A DNA stretch of 64,000 nucleotides from Anoplopoma fimbria (GCF_027596085.1 NC_072464.1:12032124-12096123), one strand, 5' to 3'; positions 35,038-48,560 are shown, counted from the stretch's first letter. The notes: generated from the letters alone by a model not told the origin. Numbers and translations are program-made.

Positions 35038-37594
35038 CCTGGGTTATTTTAAAATGCTAATTCTATTTTTTGTATTATATGGGAGAAACTGAGTTTTAAA
35101 AAAAACGAATCTCTCTCAGGCATGCTCTCTCATAAAGTCGTTGCTGTGATATCTCATGATATCAGCTGTTCTGGTCAGCTGGTCTCTTCTATCCAATAGC
35201 ACAGCAACACAAATACGTTAGCCTATCATCTCGCTGCCGTCTCTTTAAATACAGTTGTCTCTCTACCTTCAGTACGTTTTCATTGCTGTTACGTGCCCCT
35301 CAAACTCCCCACCTCCCTACCTCCACCCAGTCTTTTCAGATTCATCAGCTTCATCAACTCATCATTCTATCAGCCTCCACCACCACCACCACACCAGTGT
35401 CTGGACTCCACGGGGGGATTCATCAATTACAAATCTCCCTGTAGAGTCCTAGTGCCAAATACTCTGTCAAGACTTTATCATCACATACCATCTGTTTATA
35501 ATAAACAATTATCTTTTTTTCATCTGACTTGTCTCTCCTAATTGAATTGACGGATGACTGTCAGATTGTAAACTTGTGCTAAAATTCTCTTTATCATATT
35601 ATTTTTAAGCCTTATCCTCTTTTGAGTTATTTTTCAGATTGTCTCTGAAAAAAACATCTGGATTCTTTCAATGAACCAGTTGGGTTTTAATTGAGTTTCA
35701 GGAGGTGGAATTAATTTCCTCATCCATTCAAATAAAGTTAATTTATGCTGCAGATGATAGTTTTAACTGCATGTTCACAATAATTTAAGGTATTCTTGCA
35801 ATAAGGATGGCCCAGAAAATGCTTTCTGTTCAGTAATGGAAAGTGAAAAGAGGGATAAGAGCCATACAGAAAACAAAAATGAGTCCCTGGGTGTGTGCCA
35901 GGGTCCCTAATACACTTTTTTTCAGAAGAATTGTGATGTGATAGGGATGGCAGTTTTTTACAGACATTTGTGGTCCAAAGTGGATGACTCCAGTTGGGAC
36001 TTTGTGATCTCCTGACTTGTCTTTGTGCCACATTTATTATAGTGACTATATATTTAAATATGGCCTTTTTGATATGATAATGTTTTTGCCTGTTTGTTTT
36101 AGGATTCAAATTCATGACTTTGTTTTGTATTTTAATAAAAAGCTACCCGGACTCATTTTGAATGTCAGTATAGGGTTGTCATTGCCATCATTTTCTGTCA
36201 CTATTGTGATGATTAAACGCCTCAAAGCTGAAGTATAGGCATTACTGGAAGCATCGGTCCAACAGTCAGCATTTATGACCGTCAATCAAAACACTACTTT
36301 TACTTTGCAGTCACTTGAACATAAACAGAAAAATATATCAATGTTTATTCAGTTATATTTGAACTTGTAAGCAATCAGTCAGAGTGCTGCATATACAACA
36401 GAGAGAAAGGTGCAGATGTACCTTGACTTTAATTTGATTTCGATGTGATGCATAAATATAGTTGCTTGCCTTGCTTAGACAGACTACGCATGTTAAACTG
36501 GTCTATTAATACAACTACATTCTTTACCAAAAATGCACCATTAGGGATACCAACCGCGTAGACATGCTAGTCATGATAATCACAGGGCTGGATGAGAATG
36601 TTATATTGTCATTTATCATTACTCCAACATGATCTTAGTCATTTCTTCTAGAATACTTTGAGATACATTAAAAAATATTCATGATTTTCTAACAAAGAGT
36701 ATTCAATCATTTCATTAGATTTGACAAAAAATTGACGTTTTTATAATGGGATTTTGAACACTCAGTAAATACACATATATATTAAGATGTGTGTGTTTAT
36801 ATGTGCATACTGTATGAGTACTTATACTTGTGTACCTGATGTCTATATTTTAGCCTGTAGAGTGTGAATAAGGGATAATTGTCACAATATGAATTCATAT
36901 TGTGTATATCATCCGGTCTTAGATTCATGGCATAAATGTCGTCTGACAGACCAATCAGGATGCTTCCCTGCTCTTTGGGAAATGCTGCCTGCCTCCCTTA
37001 CAACAGGACAAGAAATGAATAAATGAGGCTAAGTCATCCAGTGTTTCATTGAAAAAAAAGCGACTTTTGAATGCTTTAGTGGGTTCAATTTCAAGTGAAA
37101 TTTATGGATTATGGAATATTTGGTTTTTCACATGCAGAGAGTAAAAAGGTTTTAATCAGTGGTGCAAATGAAAGCCTTTTGAGGCATTAGGCATGTTCTA
37201 ATACCAACTTCTGAAAGCCTTATTGCCTGCCTTTGTAAACTGTAAGAGCAGTACAACTCACTGAGTGCTTCCATACAGTTCCTCAGCATCCGTCGTGGCT
37301 GTGTATATCTTATGTCTGTGTATGACAACCCGATGTGGGTCTGTGTCTGTCCCCAGGTACGAGAAGGTCCCTGTGATCCTGGTGGGGAACAAGGTGGACT
37401 TGGAAAGCGAGAGGGAGGTATCGTCCAGCGAAGGTCAGGCCCTGGCCGAGGAGTGGGGCTGCCCGTTCATGGAGACCTCGGCCAAGAGCAAAACCATGGT
37501 AGACGAACTGTTCGCTGAGATCGTTCGGCAGATGGACTACGCCGCCCAGCCAGACAAGGACGACCCCTGCTGCTCCTCTTGCAATATACAATAA
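24802..37594 (+). CDS. rap2a: rap2a whole coding span (two exons, 183 aa)
   Basis: Join of 24802-25115 and 37357-37594: 552 nt including the stop. All G1-G5 motifs are intact: GSGGVGKS, Thr35, DTAGTEQ, NKVD (116-119) and SAK (145-147). The C-terminus is CCSSCNIQ: a CAAX box with Cys180 for prenylation and Cys176/Cys177 for palmitoylation. Differences from human are few (for example EGQALAEE for EGRALAEE, QMDYAAQ for QMNYAAQ), so the gene is under strong constraint and looks fully functional. Confidence 0.97.
28163..28454 (+). repeat. dispersed repeat family A, copy 2
   Basis: Starts with AATAATCAGCAACTATTTTG and ends with GTCGTTGCAGCC, with the internal words TAAACTGAATACATTTGAG and CTTGGGCTTAGGGAA. 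This is the fullest copy in the window of a well-known fish repeat. It has no coding capacity. Confidence 0.7.
29381..29747 (+). repeat. dispersed repeat family B, copy 1
   Basis: Ordered words ATGGATTATCATGACATTTG, TTCCCCTCAGGATG, CAATACTTTTGTTTGTGAC, TTAGCATTTAGCTCAAAGCA and CTAGCATGGCTATAGACTC match a repeat very common in percomorph fishes. A second copy lies at 56121-56604. Confidence 0.7.
30322..30463 (+). repeat. perfect inverted repeat, left arm (142 bp)
   Basis: Base-for-base reverse complement of 36038-36179. Similarity stops abruptly at both ends. The arm has no open frame of note and is not one of the other repeat families seen here. Confidence 0.95.
33113..33385 (+). repeat. dispersed repeat family A, copy 3
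   Basis: Diverged copy with AATAATTAGTCAACAAATC, CACAGCTTTTCAAAAATTA and TTTTAAGACGTCATGAT in family order. Confidence 0.5.
34794..34885 (+). repeat. decayed dispersed repeat family E
   Basis: ACAGGGCGGCACAGAGGTTC at the start and CTTCCTCCCACATCCAAAG at the end match the two ends of a ubiquitous teleost repeat that begins GGGCGGCACGGTGGCTCAG. The middle is deleted. Confidence 0.5.
35007..35036 (+). repeat. poly(A) run
   Basis: About 29-30 consecutive A. No retrocopy is recognised upstream of it. Confidence 0.9.
36038..36179 (-). repeat. perfect inverted repeat, right arm (142 bp)
   Basis: Exact reverse complement of 30322-30463, with 5,574 bp between the arms. Confidence 0.95.
37357..37594 (+). 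CDS. rap2a: rap2a coding exon 2 (residues 105-183)
   Basis: Follows the acceptor CCCCAG and completes Arg105. It encodes [20 protein letters not shown] with the NKVD base-specificity motif, the ETSAKSK loop and the C-terminal CCSSCNIQ. The stop is TAA 37592-37594. The motif and length agreement with human RAP2A leaves little doubt. Confidence 0.98.
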
Positions 37595-39115
37595 CCCCCG
37601 GGGGCCTCCAGGGAAAAAGGCCAGGCAAAAAGTATACTTAGAGGAAGCTACACCAACCCGCAGCAGAGAGACACACACTTAGACACACATACACACACAC
37701 ATGCACACACGCACATGCCAATTAAACGGAAGAAAAAATTCATGGTTGAACGCAAATGATTTTTACTCCACTGAGCATAAAATCAGCAGTGACATGATCA
37801 TTAATAAAGACATGTGAGTAATGAATACATTTTGAACAAGGAATGCCAGGAATTCGCCGCAAGAGAAATTGACAAATGACAAAAATGGAACATGCCCTCG
37901 CCTTATGTTACTCTCTTCTGTTGTTTGGGTTTGTCTTTATCCTTCTGAGTAGTGGGGGGAAGAATCATCAGCAAACAATCACAGATTAAGTATCTAGTAT
38001 CTACTCTCATGGTTGTTCTGTTATCTGTTATAAATGAGTAAAAAGGTGTTTTCTCTTTGTTTTTCTACAAATGAAGCATTTTTTTGTTAGCACAAATCGG
38101 TTGCTAGTAGCTACTGTGAACAAATCCAATAACAGATATCTGGGATCCAGTTGTTTTAAAGGGTAAGGAGTATTTTATTTACAGTATTGTTCTCCCAGTT
38201 TGTTTTGTGCATTGATGGTTTGATTTTTTTTCTACTCATCACAGGGCTGAACCAAAGAGGTGACCTGAAAGCACCTCCATTTTCTTATATATATTTCTTT
38301 TTTCTCTCGTTGAACAAAAGGAATGGAGAGAAAATGGTAGACAAGTCAGTGTCTTTCTTGACACATTGGTGCAGTCATCTCTTTCCTATTTTCTCACTTT
38401 GAGATACAATAGCAGAGTCTTTAACATATCGTGTGAAGTTTGTTTTCCCCCTGGGAGACTTTGACAGCAGATTGCCGAGTAGTGAAATAACTGACTGCTT
38501 CATCCTGATGGGACAAAGAGTTCATCTTTTCAGCTTTTGAAAATCTCTACAGACGATCTCTCTCAACTCCTTTCAGGAATGGGTGACATTTAAAGTGAAG
38601 ATGCCAACATTTGTCATACTTTACATTTTCTTTTTCCCCTCCGATCACTATGAAATGGGGTGCTCAAGAGTTTTAACATCCTGATGTCATTCTGTATGTG
38701 CTCAGAGTATTCAATCCATAGTAACAAATAGTAACGACAAAGGCGATGATAATAAGAATAATAAATGGTAGTGTAAATATTTTGTATTGAAAGTGCCAGC
38801 TCCTGTGAAGACACTGACTCAACACATGTGGAACTGTCAACTGTATGCATGGCTAGTAAACAAAAAAAGGATTTGTAATTGTTTGAGATAAATATAGGCT
38901 GTGGAAATGTGCAAACCAAACACATACATGTCTGGATCTGGACACTGTCTCAACTGTACATCTGTGCTGCCACGGGAACCAGACTTTCCCCGTGTGACCA
39001 TTTTCATTGTTGATTTTATATTTTTTTATGTGACCATTTACTCTTTAATCCCTCTCTGAATGGTGACACTGTTACATTTGACACCTAAACAATAAAAGTG
39101 CGTCAAACACTTCTT
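37595..39115 (+). other. rap2a: rap2a 3'UTR
   Basis: About 1.5 kb of non-coding sequence with CA-rich runs near 37680-37710, ending at the poly(A) signal at 39091. Confidence 0.75.
39091..39096 (+). terminator. rap2a: rap2a poly(A) signal
   Basis: AATAAA followed by a U/GU-rich stretch (CTTCTTCTCTTCTTCTGTG) about 15 nt later. Confidence 0.75.
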
Positions 39116-42100
39116 CTCTTCTTCTGTGCTTTTCCTACTGGTAATTCTAAATAACTACTATGTAAACGTATTTCTAACAGGGGTTTTAGCCACTCAACTA
39201 CATCAGAAGCTATACACAGTTTGTACAGCCTTAATCCTGGCAAAAAAAAATTGAAATGCAAGTTTTATATTAATTAGGGGGATAATTATGCCCTGCGTTC
39301 TGGAACTACAGTTCCCATAACTTGGTGGCTTTTGGGATGTAAACAGGAATTATAAATGCTGATAAGTGAGCTGTGAGCGACAACATGAGCCCTGTTTTGT
39401 AGCTTATATCTAAATTAATAATAATGTATCCTGCTTTGGTTTTAAAGAGTCTGACAGCACCTACCTGTGATTTCTTTAAGACTCTAATTTGAATATGTCA
39501 AGACGGCTATCAAACGGTAGTTTGTTATTTTCTCCTTGTTAGTTGGACAAAGAGGAAAGTTGCACACTTTGTGCACTCCACATGGATCATACCTGTGCCT
39601 TCATTTGTTTAGATCTCTTTAGTTCTGGCATTTCAGGCAACAGGTAATACCTGTCAATAGCTTTTATAAAAGATTAAACAACAGTTATGTGAGCACTCAG
39701 CTCAGCTCAGCGACCACAGCTTAAATCAGGCTTTGAAAGCCCTATTTTGACAAAGGCTCATGGGAGATGCCAACAAAAAACAAAAAGTTTTTATCTCTAC
39801 TAAAATGACAGTGTACAATTATAGTGTTACTTACCCACTTAGGTCAGGGTTTGGACAGTAAATCCTAATTCATCTTTTCAAAAAGGCTGGAGGGACTCTG
39901 TGTTTGTTTGCACTCACACAGCTCTTAATTTCCTGTTCGTTAGTTCAACTTTAACACTTTGACACAGAAACATGACTTAAATATGTTTTTCAGTTATAGT
40001 CTGTGCTTGTTTGTGTTTGTCTGAACTGGAAAAGGCGTTGTTTCTTTTTACCTTTTAATCTGAATAGCTTAACATGGTTGAACAGTAAATGCAACTGGAG
40101 CTAATGCTAAACTCAGTCATTTGAGACGTATTATTAGAGACATACCTTTATTTTATTTTTTTCTACGTTTATAGAGTTGACATTCCTATAAGGTCACATC
40201 ATTTTATGAATGATAGATCAGAACACCTCATTTTATTTGAGAATTCTGCAGCAAACAACAATGTGCTTTGCAGTGTAATATAAAAAAACTGATTGTGCAA
40301 GAAATAGGATAACATATTACACACTAGTAAAAATAAAGTTTATTTATAAAATGCAAATTTTTTATAAACCCTGTTTTGGAGTTAATCCCTCGTGTCGGAG
40401 AAGGCGAGGAACCAAACATCACAAATGTTTTTTTAGAAATGATTAAAAAGACTGACTCCTCCATGTTTTTGGGTTCTCCTTTCTCCTTGGTTTGCCTCCC
40501 AACTAATTTTAGAGATTTTTCAATGACTGATGCAGAGTGGAAGTGGCCTGTTGGGAGAATCGCTGGTTAATAGATCCGGGAAAAAAGTGTCTGCCAGCAT
40601 TTCCCCTGAGGCGCTCGTCAACATCCACCTTCAGCTACTCAATGTGAGAGGAGCTAGAACAGAGCGAGCCTGTGAGATCTGTTTGTGCTTTCTTGCTTGC
40701 TGAGGTGCTTTAACCAGCCTGATGAGACGGGGCAGAGGGCTAAAGGAGAGGATGGCGAGAAGTCTCAGTGGGGTTCATTAGAGAACCAGAATCCCTCTTG
40801 CATCACTCACTCTTCAGCGGCATCATTTGTGTTTGTGGTAACAAATAGTCAAACGCTGTTTAATGTTCTTGTTGTCCAGTGAAAGAGATTTAATGAGAAT
40901 GGATTACCACATGCTTTGCAGGAATCAGCCTGATATGCAGCGCTTTGTCTCTTTGGCCTTTTAAAATGTCACTGTGTACTCCAGTTTCCTTTTTTTTTAA
41001 AGTCCTTGCAGAGTTGAAGACAGAAAGACTTCTAAGGAAACCATAGCATCATGAGATGTTGAATTCTCAGTGGTGAACAGACTGGAAAATGAAAATAAAA
41101 TCAGCTTGAAAACAACCCCCCAGAGTTTCACAGCGTAGGTGTATGGATTAAATTGCCGCTGACTCATTGTTACCTGTTCTCGGATCTGTAAACCAGGGGC
41201 AGAGAGGTACAGACGTCACAGCTGCGTGACACAGCACAACATGTTTGTTCCAGCTGAGATCCTCTGCATCAGTATGTCAAATGTCAAGATGAAAGGGGGG
41301 GCGCTGCGTGAGTCACACCACCACCACCACCCCCACCCACATCCCTATCCCCATTGCTGCCAGACTGCAGCACAGTCCCTGGGGTGTCTGTGTGGGCTAT
41401 AGCAGTCCGTGACAAAAAATGCCATGTCTGCCCTGTCCACTTTTAATCCAGGGGCTGTGAGTTCATGAGGTTGTTTTTCCTGAGGAGTAAGGGAATACCC
41501 TGCCAGCACAGCAGTTTTGAGGATGAAGGAGATTCCAGTGTTCAGACCGAACAAAGGAGCCTCTAATTGCTTTAATCGTCTCATTGATCAGTGGAGCATT
41601 AAAGTCTCAATGCAATCTAGACAGGGGCTGAAATGTGTGGAAATTTGCCTTTTGTACCTGTGCAGCACAGAGGGATTGTGGAAATGAATAGGGTGCAGGG
41701 ATGTGTTACACATTTAGAGGGAACATTTTCACCAAGAGGCACAACAGGTCATGTTTAAGGTATCCCTCTTGCCCTAATGGTGATGCATTAGTTTCCAGGA
41801 TTTTGGAACATCAGAGGAACGTGCTCCTCCCCGAACATGTTGGCAGGTTATTTATTGATTGCTTGTGCCGTATCTCAGTTGGAAGTCTCCGCCGCTGCAG
41901 AGAGCCGAGCTGTTCTCAGCCCACACTTGTTTTGTGCCTTTTTATATCGGAAACAATGTTGATTTGCAGGGGGGGGGAGCCGAGCTAGGACTGTCAGAAG
42001 GCCTAATAACTAGGTGTCATGGCAACCAGATGGTAACACATGAGTTGTCAATTTCACAGTCTAATTTGCAGCTGTAACAGAGGAGTGTATGTGTGGGGGA

Positions 42101-42180
42101 TGATCTCTGTAAACAACAAGGACAAATTCCTCCACTGGATACGTGTGTTTATGTCATAATCCATGATGCCTTTATCAGAC

Positions 42181-42260
42181 GTTAAAGGGAGAGTTCACCT
42201 GAATCACAGAATATTGTATTTTGTCAGTAATCACTAGAGGTGTCCAGATATGCAGATATA
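42181..42260 (+). repeat. dispersed repeat family F fragment
   Basis: GTTAAAGGGAGAGTTCACCT followed by CAGAATATTGTATTTTGTCA matches the start of a common fish repeat (TTAAAGGGACAGTTCACC). Only this end is kept. Confidence 0.4.
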
Positions 42261-42344
42261 GATTATTTCTTCAGTAGAAGATAGTTCAAAGCTGTATTTA
42301 TTTTCATTGTGTTTGGATGGCAACAGATATCTCAAATACTCATT

Positions 42345-42540
42345 ACATGTAGTATAGTGTACATTACTTGAGTATTTCTGTTACTTTATACTTCTGCTCC
42401 CCTTCACTCCACGGATTTATTCTGCAGTTCATAGTTCATTTTCAGATTAGGATTTTACATTATAAATATATGACCAGTGTGTAAAATATAAAACATTGTT
42501 ATTAAATTTAGAAATACTATGTTAAGTGGTTTAATTTAGA
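42345..42540 (+). repeat. dispersed repeat family D, copy 2
   Basis: ACTTGAGTATTTCTGTTACT, TTTATACTTCTGCTCC, CAGATTAGGATTTTACAT and GTGTAAAATATAAAACATTG are in family order. Related to 2214-2360. Confidence 0.55.
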
Positions 42541-44458
42541 CTTCAGGATGTTACTATGTACAACTGCTATTTGTTGCTTTTACAATTACTTTTTGTATTG
42601 ATTCAACAAACAGCATTTTGCTAATCCAAAACATTATTTTTAAAGTGTTGATTTGTCCCCCAGTCCTAAACAAAACACAACAAAACACAAACGTTTTAAT
42701 TGAATAGCTTTTAAAGACCCACAGTTGTTCCTGTTGATTTATACACCTCTCACATATTTGACCAGTCTGTCTGTTAGTAAGGTATTATCTGCAGTTATGA
42801 ATGACGTGTGTTCCTAATTGTGTTTTTCACCAAAAAAAAACTGAGAATGAGTAACTCACAGTTTCATGCGGAATCACACTGATGGATATTAGTTCTCGAC
42901 CATTGTGGTGAAATTGTTCTCAGAGAGTCCAGAACCTAAATCTATACCATCTGTCTCTATTATGTATTCGTCTATAATTATAAATTAGAACTAATTGCAT
43001 GGATTTATACAACAGCTGAAGGATTTAGTGTATTCTTACACATGGAACAAGACAAAACATTCCCAGACTGACTTTTTTTTAACATAAACAGAAGAAAAAA
43101 AGGAAACATAGTGAGGCAGTGCAGCTCCACTGATGAAAAGTTTTTTTATTATTTTGGAATCTTTTTATTGAACTTTTCCAATATGCATTTATTCTGACAC
43201 AAATAACAACAATTAACATCAGTGATCGACGAAATACGAAATACACTAAGCCCAATGCATAGTTAGATGTAGGCTGCATGCAAAAGAACAAAATAACAAC
43301 AACAAAAAAATTGCCTAACACTCTGAGATAGGTTGGGATGGAGGTTCAGGCAACCTTTACTGATTTACCGTAATATTGGTTTGGCAGATTTCCATCTGTT
43401 AGTGCAAACATTCCAAATAATGTAACTCCTGGGTCTGGTCGTTTCTACTTACCACAGATATTAGAAAATGTGTCAAAGATGACTGACTAGAATGATGCAT
43501 CGTTTGAGCAGTTGTTTCATCCTGATGACAGCAGTAAACCATGTGTGGATGTCGAATGAATTCTTGAAACTGCAGATCACCATACTGTCGCCAAGATTTA
43601 TACAAATCTGACTCAATGTTTTTTATGGGCATCTGAATAAAGTCAGGCAGAGAATCTCTACAGGAAATGATTCTAGCCTGATTCAGTCAAACAGAAATGT
43701 GGCAGTAATATAAAATGGCTGTAATCCGGCTGCCTTTATACATTTAGTAATAGAGCATGCGGCTCCCCCCTGCTGGTTTCCTTGTCTTGTAGAGGTGGAG
43801 GGCTCAGCAGGAGCTCCGTGGTGCTCATGTCTAAGAGGAGGAAGCCTCATTCTTGGATGGTCGTTCTTTATACAAAACAGATTCCCTCCCTCTGCTTGAT
43901 CATCTGTAACAACTGCCTAACTCTCCTCCCTGGTTGAACATTTCAGGGTTGTCAGAGTTGCTTCTGTTGCCAAACAATGTCTCAACACAGGCATTATAAT
44001 AGCACCTGCTGACGATAATGACTAACTCTCTAATTAGTGAAGAAGAGGTGTTGGTGTCCTTGTAGGCCCTTAAACTCGATAAAGAGTTGAGAAAAATGGC
44101 CTCATGGGAACTGTTGGGGTAAAGAGTGCACGCTTCAATCAAAGACTGTTAAAAACTAATCAGGGATGTGATTCAACCAACATAAAAATGAATACAAAGG
44201 TTGCTGATTTCAGATTCCTGCCTTAACAATATATAAATTAAGTGTGTCACGATTGTTAATTATATACATACTGCCTGTCACACACACATAGATACGCCCA
44301 CACACGACATTCTGTCCTCGTCCATTTTATCAAAGCATCAATTGTTATAAAATATAAGCAACCAGGGTATTTACAGATGGAGTTCAAACAGATGAGATGG
44401 CATGGTTTTAAGTAAGCCAAACCTAGAAGCACAGGCAATTAGACTGTAGTTAGTGAGT

Positions 44459-44574
<116 letters not shown>

Positions 44575-47500
44575 TCCAGACTCACTCCAGACTGACTGGA
44601 ACAGTGGGGGTTGGAGAAATGTAAAAGTCTAGCTTTCGGCTCTAATGACCTGGTATTCAGAGTTGGTGGGAAACGGTGACAGGGCGGGAGATGCAGCTGC
44701 CGCTGCGGAGATTAAAATAGAAATGGAATCTCATTTCCATCCTCTTCCTCATTGTTAAGGTGAATACACCCTCAGGGAAGGCTATTGTGTGGAAATGTAA
44801 AAAAAATATGTTTCAGGTGGCTGTCAGGTTGAAAAGACCACGGGAGGATTATATGCAAACTCCTAAAGGTTTAGCAATAAATATGATTAATATATAATAT
44901 ATACATACATATATATATATATATATACCCCAAAAGCTCTATGATTACTGCGTTTTACTATGTGCACTATATAAACTTTCATGATAAGGGTCTTATGTTG
45001 AGTATTGTTTTACTACCTGATCTTGAGAAACTGTCTTGAAACGGAAGCGTTATTATTTAAGTTCTGTGCTTACATGTTGCACTTTCCTGAATTGATATGT
45101 TAAATCAATTTACCAAACAGCAAATCTGGGTATTTTGTGTTCCAGTATAGAAAGACATTGCACAGAGAGTGTGAGGAAGTATGGGCTAATAGTGGCTCTG
45201 AAGCTCATTTTTGCTCTTGGGCCCCCTGGCAAATTATCAAGCTGTGAGGTGGCATCTTTTGAAACCCTTGACCTCGAGTCCAGAGTGTTGAAGAAGCGGG
45301 AAGCCTAAATACCGGTTACATCTGCGAAAAGTTAAAGTATCCAGCTGATGAATGATGAGCTCTTGAGTTAATGTATACATGTACAGGGATCTGAATGGCG
45401 ATCATATAATATACTATGATAGAATAGTACTCTAAGAATGTGATTATTCTATGTGTACAAGTGTTTTCTCACCCTATGGTGATCAGTGGGAAGTTGACTC
45501 GTGATAATAATTTGTAATTACATAACTGAAATCACCAAGAACATGGCACACCGTCTTAATTGCTTGCATAACAAATTCAAAACAGCATTGTCTCATGCCT
45601 GTTTTCTCTTTCTTGCTGCTGGTTGTCACGCTCTTGCTGAAATGTTCATCTTTGCCTCAGCTCCAGATCAGTGCCTCCAGGGGGCCTCTGAAGCTGCCAA
45701 GACACTGAGTGTGATTTCTCCGTCTTCAGTCCCACACCAACAAGGCGTAGGAGACTTCTCTTCCTGCCAGTGAGAAGGTGGGCGAGCAGCAGACATGAAA
45801 TATAGACAAGAAAAAAACATCACAGTTTCAGCTATTCAGCGTTCCAGCTTGCCTTTTATCCCCGTCCCTAAACGCAGCTACATACATGGAGGAGTGGGCG
45901 ATGTGGAGGCACCGGTCCCAGCCAAAGCTCCAGGCCACTATCGATAAAAAAGAACAGGAGATGCAGGGTTTACAAATCAATGAACACTTAAGAGGACAGG
46001 CCCTACATCTTGATGGTGTGTGGAAAATCCACCACAGAGATGCATAACAACCATACAGAGACACAATTTATTGAGATTATTTCATGTTTGAGTATATGGC
46101 ATTCATTTGTTGAATGAATAGAATTGTAACTAGCAATAATGTACAGTTTGTTATTGCCAAGAAGTAAGATTTTAAGTATGAGTTTGAACACGTTTTTACT
46201 CATTTTACAAATGTGCCACCCTTCTTTAAAACTTGAGCCCAGTCTGTCACCCCTTTGAAAAGTGTCTTAACCCTACTCTGGATTCATATATTTTTATTTT
46301 GTGCAGTGTGGTGTTCAAACTGTATCAAATCTCATGCTAGACATGCCATCAGTTTTCCCATGATACATAAGTCAGTTGCATAACAATCAACAGGCTGATT
46401 AGCATCACAGATCTCTTGTGGCTGTCACAGATGGTTATGCATGAGAAGACGAGAGAAAAAACTTCATTTTTAATTTACTTAATTATACCATGTTATCATG
46501 TGTTTGAACTTTTACAGACCTAGTGGGCTTGTGGTCCTGCTGTCTGTCACTAAGGCTTCATGGTAGGCCAAAGCACTCTCCAGTGGACCCTGAATAAAGT
46601 GCAATGTCTTGGGTGGTATTATAGGCCACCAAGAAGTATCACAGAGGCCAAGTCAGACTTTGTGTCCTCTCGGAACTCAACCAAATTGTGCGAAAAATGC
46701 ACCTCACGAATGCAAATGAATTTAGGCTAAACCATAGCATTTTATACTTCAGAAGAAAAGAGAGTCCATCAGCTGTTCTGCAGCTAAGCAAAGCATCTCT
46801 GGCAGCTCCTGTGGATGATGTTGCGTGGCTGCTCTGTCTTACTATACTGACAATGAACAGGCCACTCATACTGTACAAAAAAACAGTAAGGGACAGAGTA
46901 CAATGTATTACCACCTACGACTTCCTTAATGTAAATAAGACAGTGTCCAGGCAGGTACTTGTTTGACAATATTGGAAATATATATCTGCTTCTCCATATA
47001 TACATTAGTCAGAGACATTCCTTTAATACATTCCTGTGTTTATTTGCAACGATTGTTTAGCATCTTGACTCACACACTGATTTTTCTTGTCCATACTTAA
47101 GGGAAACTTAAATGAATTCTGAACTACACCATGATACCAAGATAAATGGTTTAAATAAACATCTTAACAGAGCAAACGGATGCATGGGAATACTTCACTC
47201 AGTGTATAAACATCACATAGCTTTGGTGAAGGGCTGGAACAAAACAGAATATCGGCCATAGAAATGTTTGCCCTCATCTCCAATATCTTGGGTCTATATA
47301 GCACCTTGCTTGTGGTGCTCAAAGCACCAAAACATTTATTTGATAAACTCAACCGCAGTTATGATAGGTTTACAAGATGTTGTTACATTATTCTTATTTT
47401 GATTCATTATCTCTATCATTTTACTCTTTTGGTATATTTGAATTTACATTACTTATCCTATACTTTTTATTTGCATTGTGTTGAGTCTTATGCTGATATA

Positions 47501-47689
47501 GTGTACGCCTTATGTTGTTGTATGTGTTGTTATAGAGTATGATGCCTGCATGCTGTTTTGGCAATAATAATTAAAAAAAAAAAAACAACCTCAGGGAAAA
47601 ACATTTTATTGAACTAAAGCACATAACAAGTGGTGTGTGGTCAAAAGTTGGCATTGCTTCATTTTCAGGGGTCAGAAGCCAAAAAAAAA

Positions 47690-48066
47690 AAAGCTCCTGA
47701 AATCTGAACGTGGTCATTCCAGCCCACGCCGCTAGATGGTGCTGTTGCTCTTCTGTGTGACACTACTGCCGAGAAGGTGGAGGCGCTGCACCTCCTTCAT
47801 TGTCTGAGCAGAAGGCACCGGGAGAAGATCCGCCACTCGGTTCAGTGTAATCCCGTCTTTACCCGGCGCTCTCACTCAGTCGTCCGCCATGGCGACCGCA
47901 GAAAGCCTCCTCTCCGGTCTGAGCCGCTTCTGAAACACAACTCAACCGGGCTTCTTCCTCCTTTTTTTTTTTTTTTTTTTTTTTATAATTGTTGTGCGGC
48001 TGTACGTGGATGTAACTGATCTCTCCTTTCAACATACGTGTGGATAAACCTGCATTTCGAGAGAAG
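47690..48066 (+). promoter_or_regulatory. farp1: probable farp1 promoter and non-coding first exon
   Basis: A CpG-richer segment begins near 47700 and ends at donor-like sites: GAGAAG|GTGGGT after 48066, or four bases later GG|GTAAGA after 48070. A uORF with an ideal Kozak context (GCCATGG) runs 47889-47933 and encodes 14 residues. A 23-nt poly(T) inside it (about 47962-47984) is unusual for an exon and might mean that transcription starts after it. FARP1 genes have an untranslated first exon, so the assignment is reasonable but not proven. Confidence 0.45.
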
Positions 48067-48533
48067 GTGGGTAAGAACCGTGCAGCCCTCACCCTGTGTG
48101 CTCCTCAGGGAAGTGATTCAACTTGTTTGATGAGATTAGGGTTAAGTCTTGGGAGAGTGTGTTTGGCTCTGTTGTTTTGTGATCCTGATGATTTCAAAGG
48201 GAGGAGAATAACTATCAGTGTATGTTTAAAAAAACAACCCATATATATATATCTCCATGTGCAGCCAGTAACTGTCCTATTCGTCCTTTCGGTGTGTGTC
48301 ACATTGCACACCTTGGCTGTGTGAATGTGTGCAAACGCCGCAGTCGCTGATGTTTTTTGCAGCTGCAGCGCTTCATGTGTGACATTGTAAATGATCAGGA
48401 ACTGTGCGTTTGATATCTGTCACTTTAGTTTTCCAGGAGGTGTCCAGGTGAGCCCGGGCGGTGCATTAATGCCACATTCTACTGTACAGACTGATCAAGT
48501 CCTGAGGATTACAGCAGCCTGCTCTATTAACCC

Positions 48534-48560
48534 ACATTACATTACATTACATTACATTAC
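48534..48560 (+). repeat. (ACATT)5 pentanucleotide repeat
   Basis: Five and a half uninterrupted ACATT units. Confidence 0.9.

Larger units (their letters stand above)
25116..37356 (+). other. rap2a: rap2a intron (12.2 kb)
   Basis: Bounded by GTGGGT and CCCCAG. No additional exon was recognised. It contains family A repeats at 28163-28454 and 33113-33385, a family B repeat at 29381-29747, a decayed family E repeat at 34794-34885, poly(T) at about 33707-33725, a poly(A) run near 35007-35036 and the two arms of a perfect 142-bp inverted repeat (30322-30463 and 36038-36179). Confidence 0.85.
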
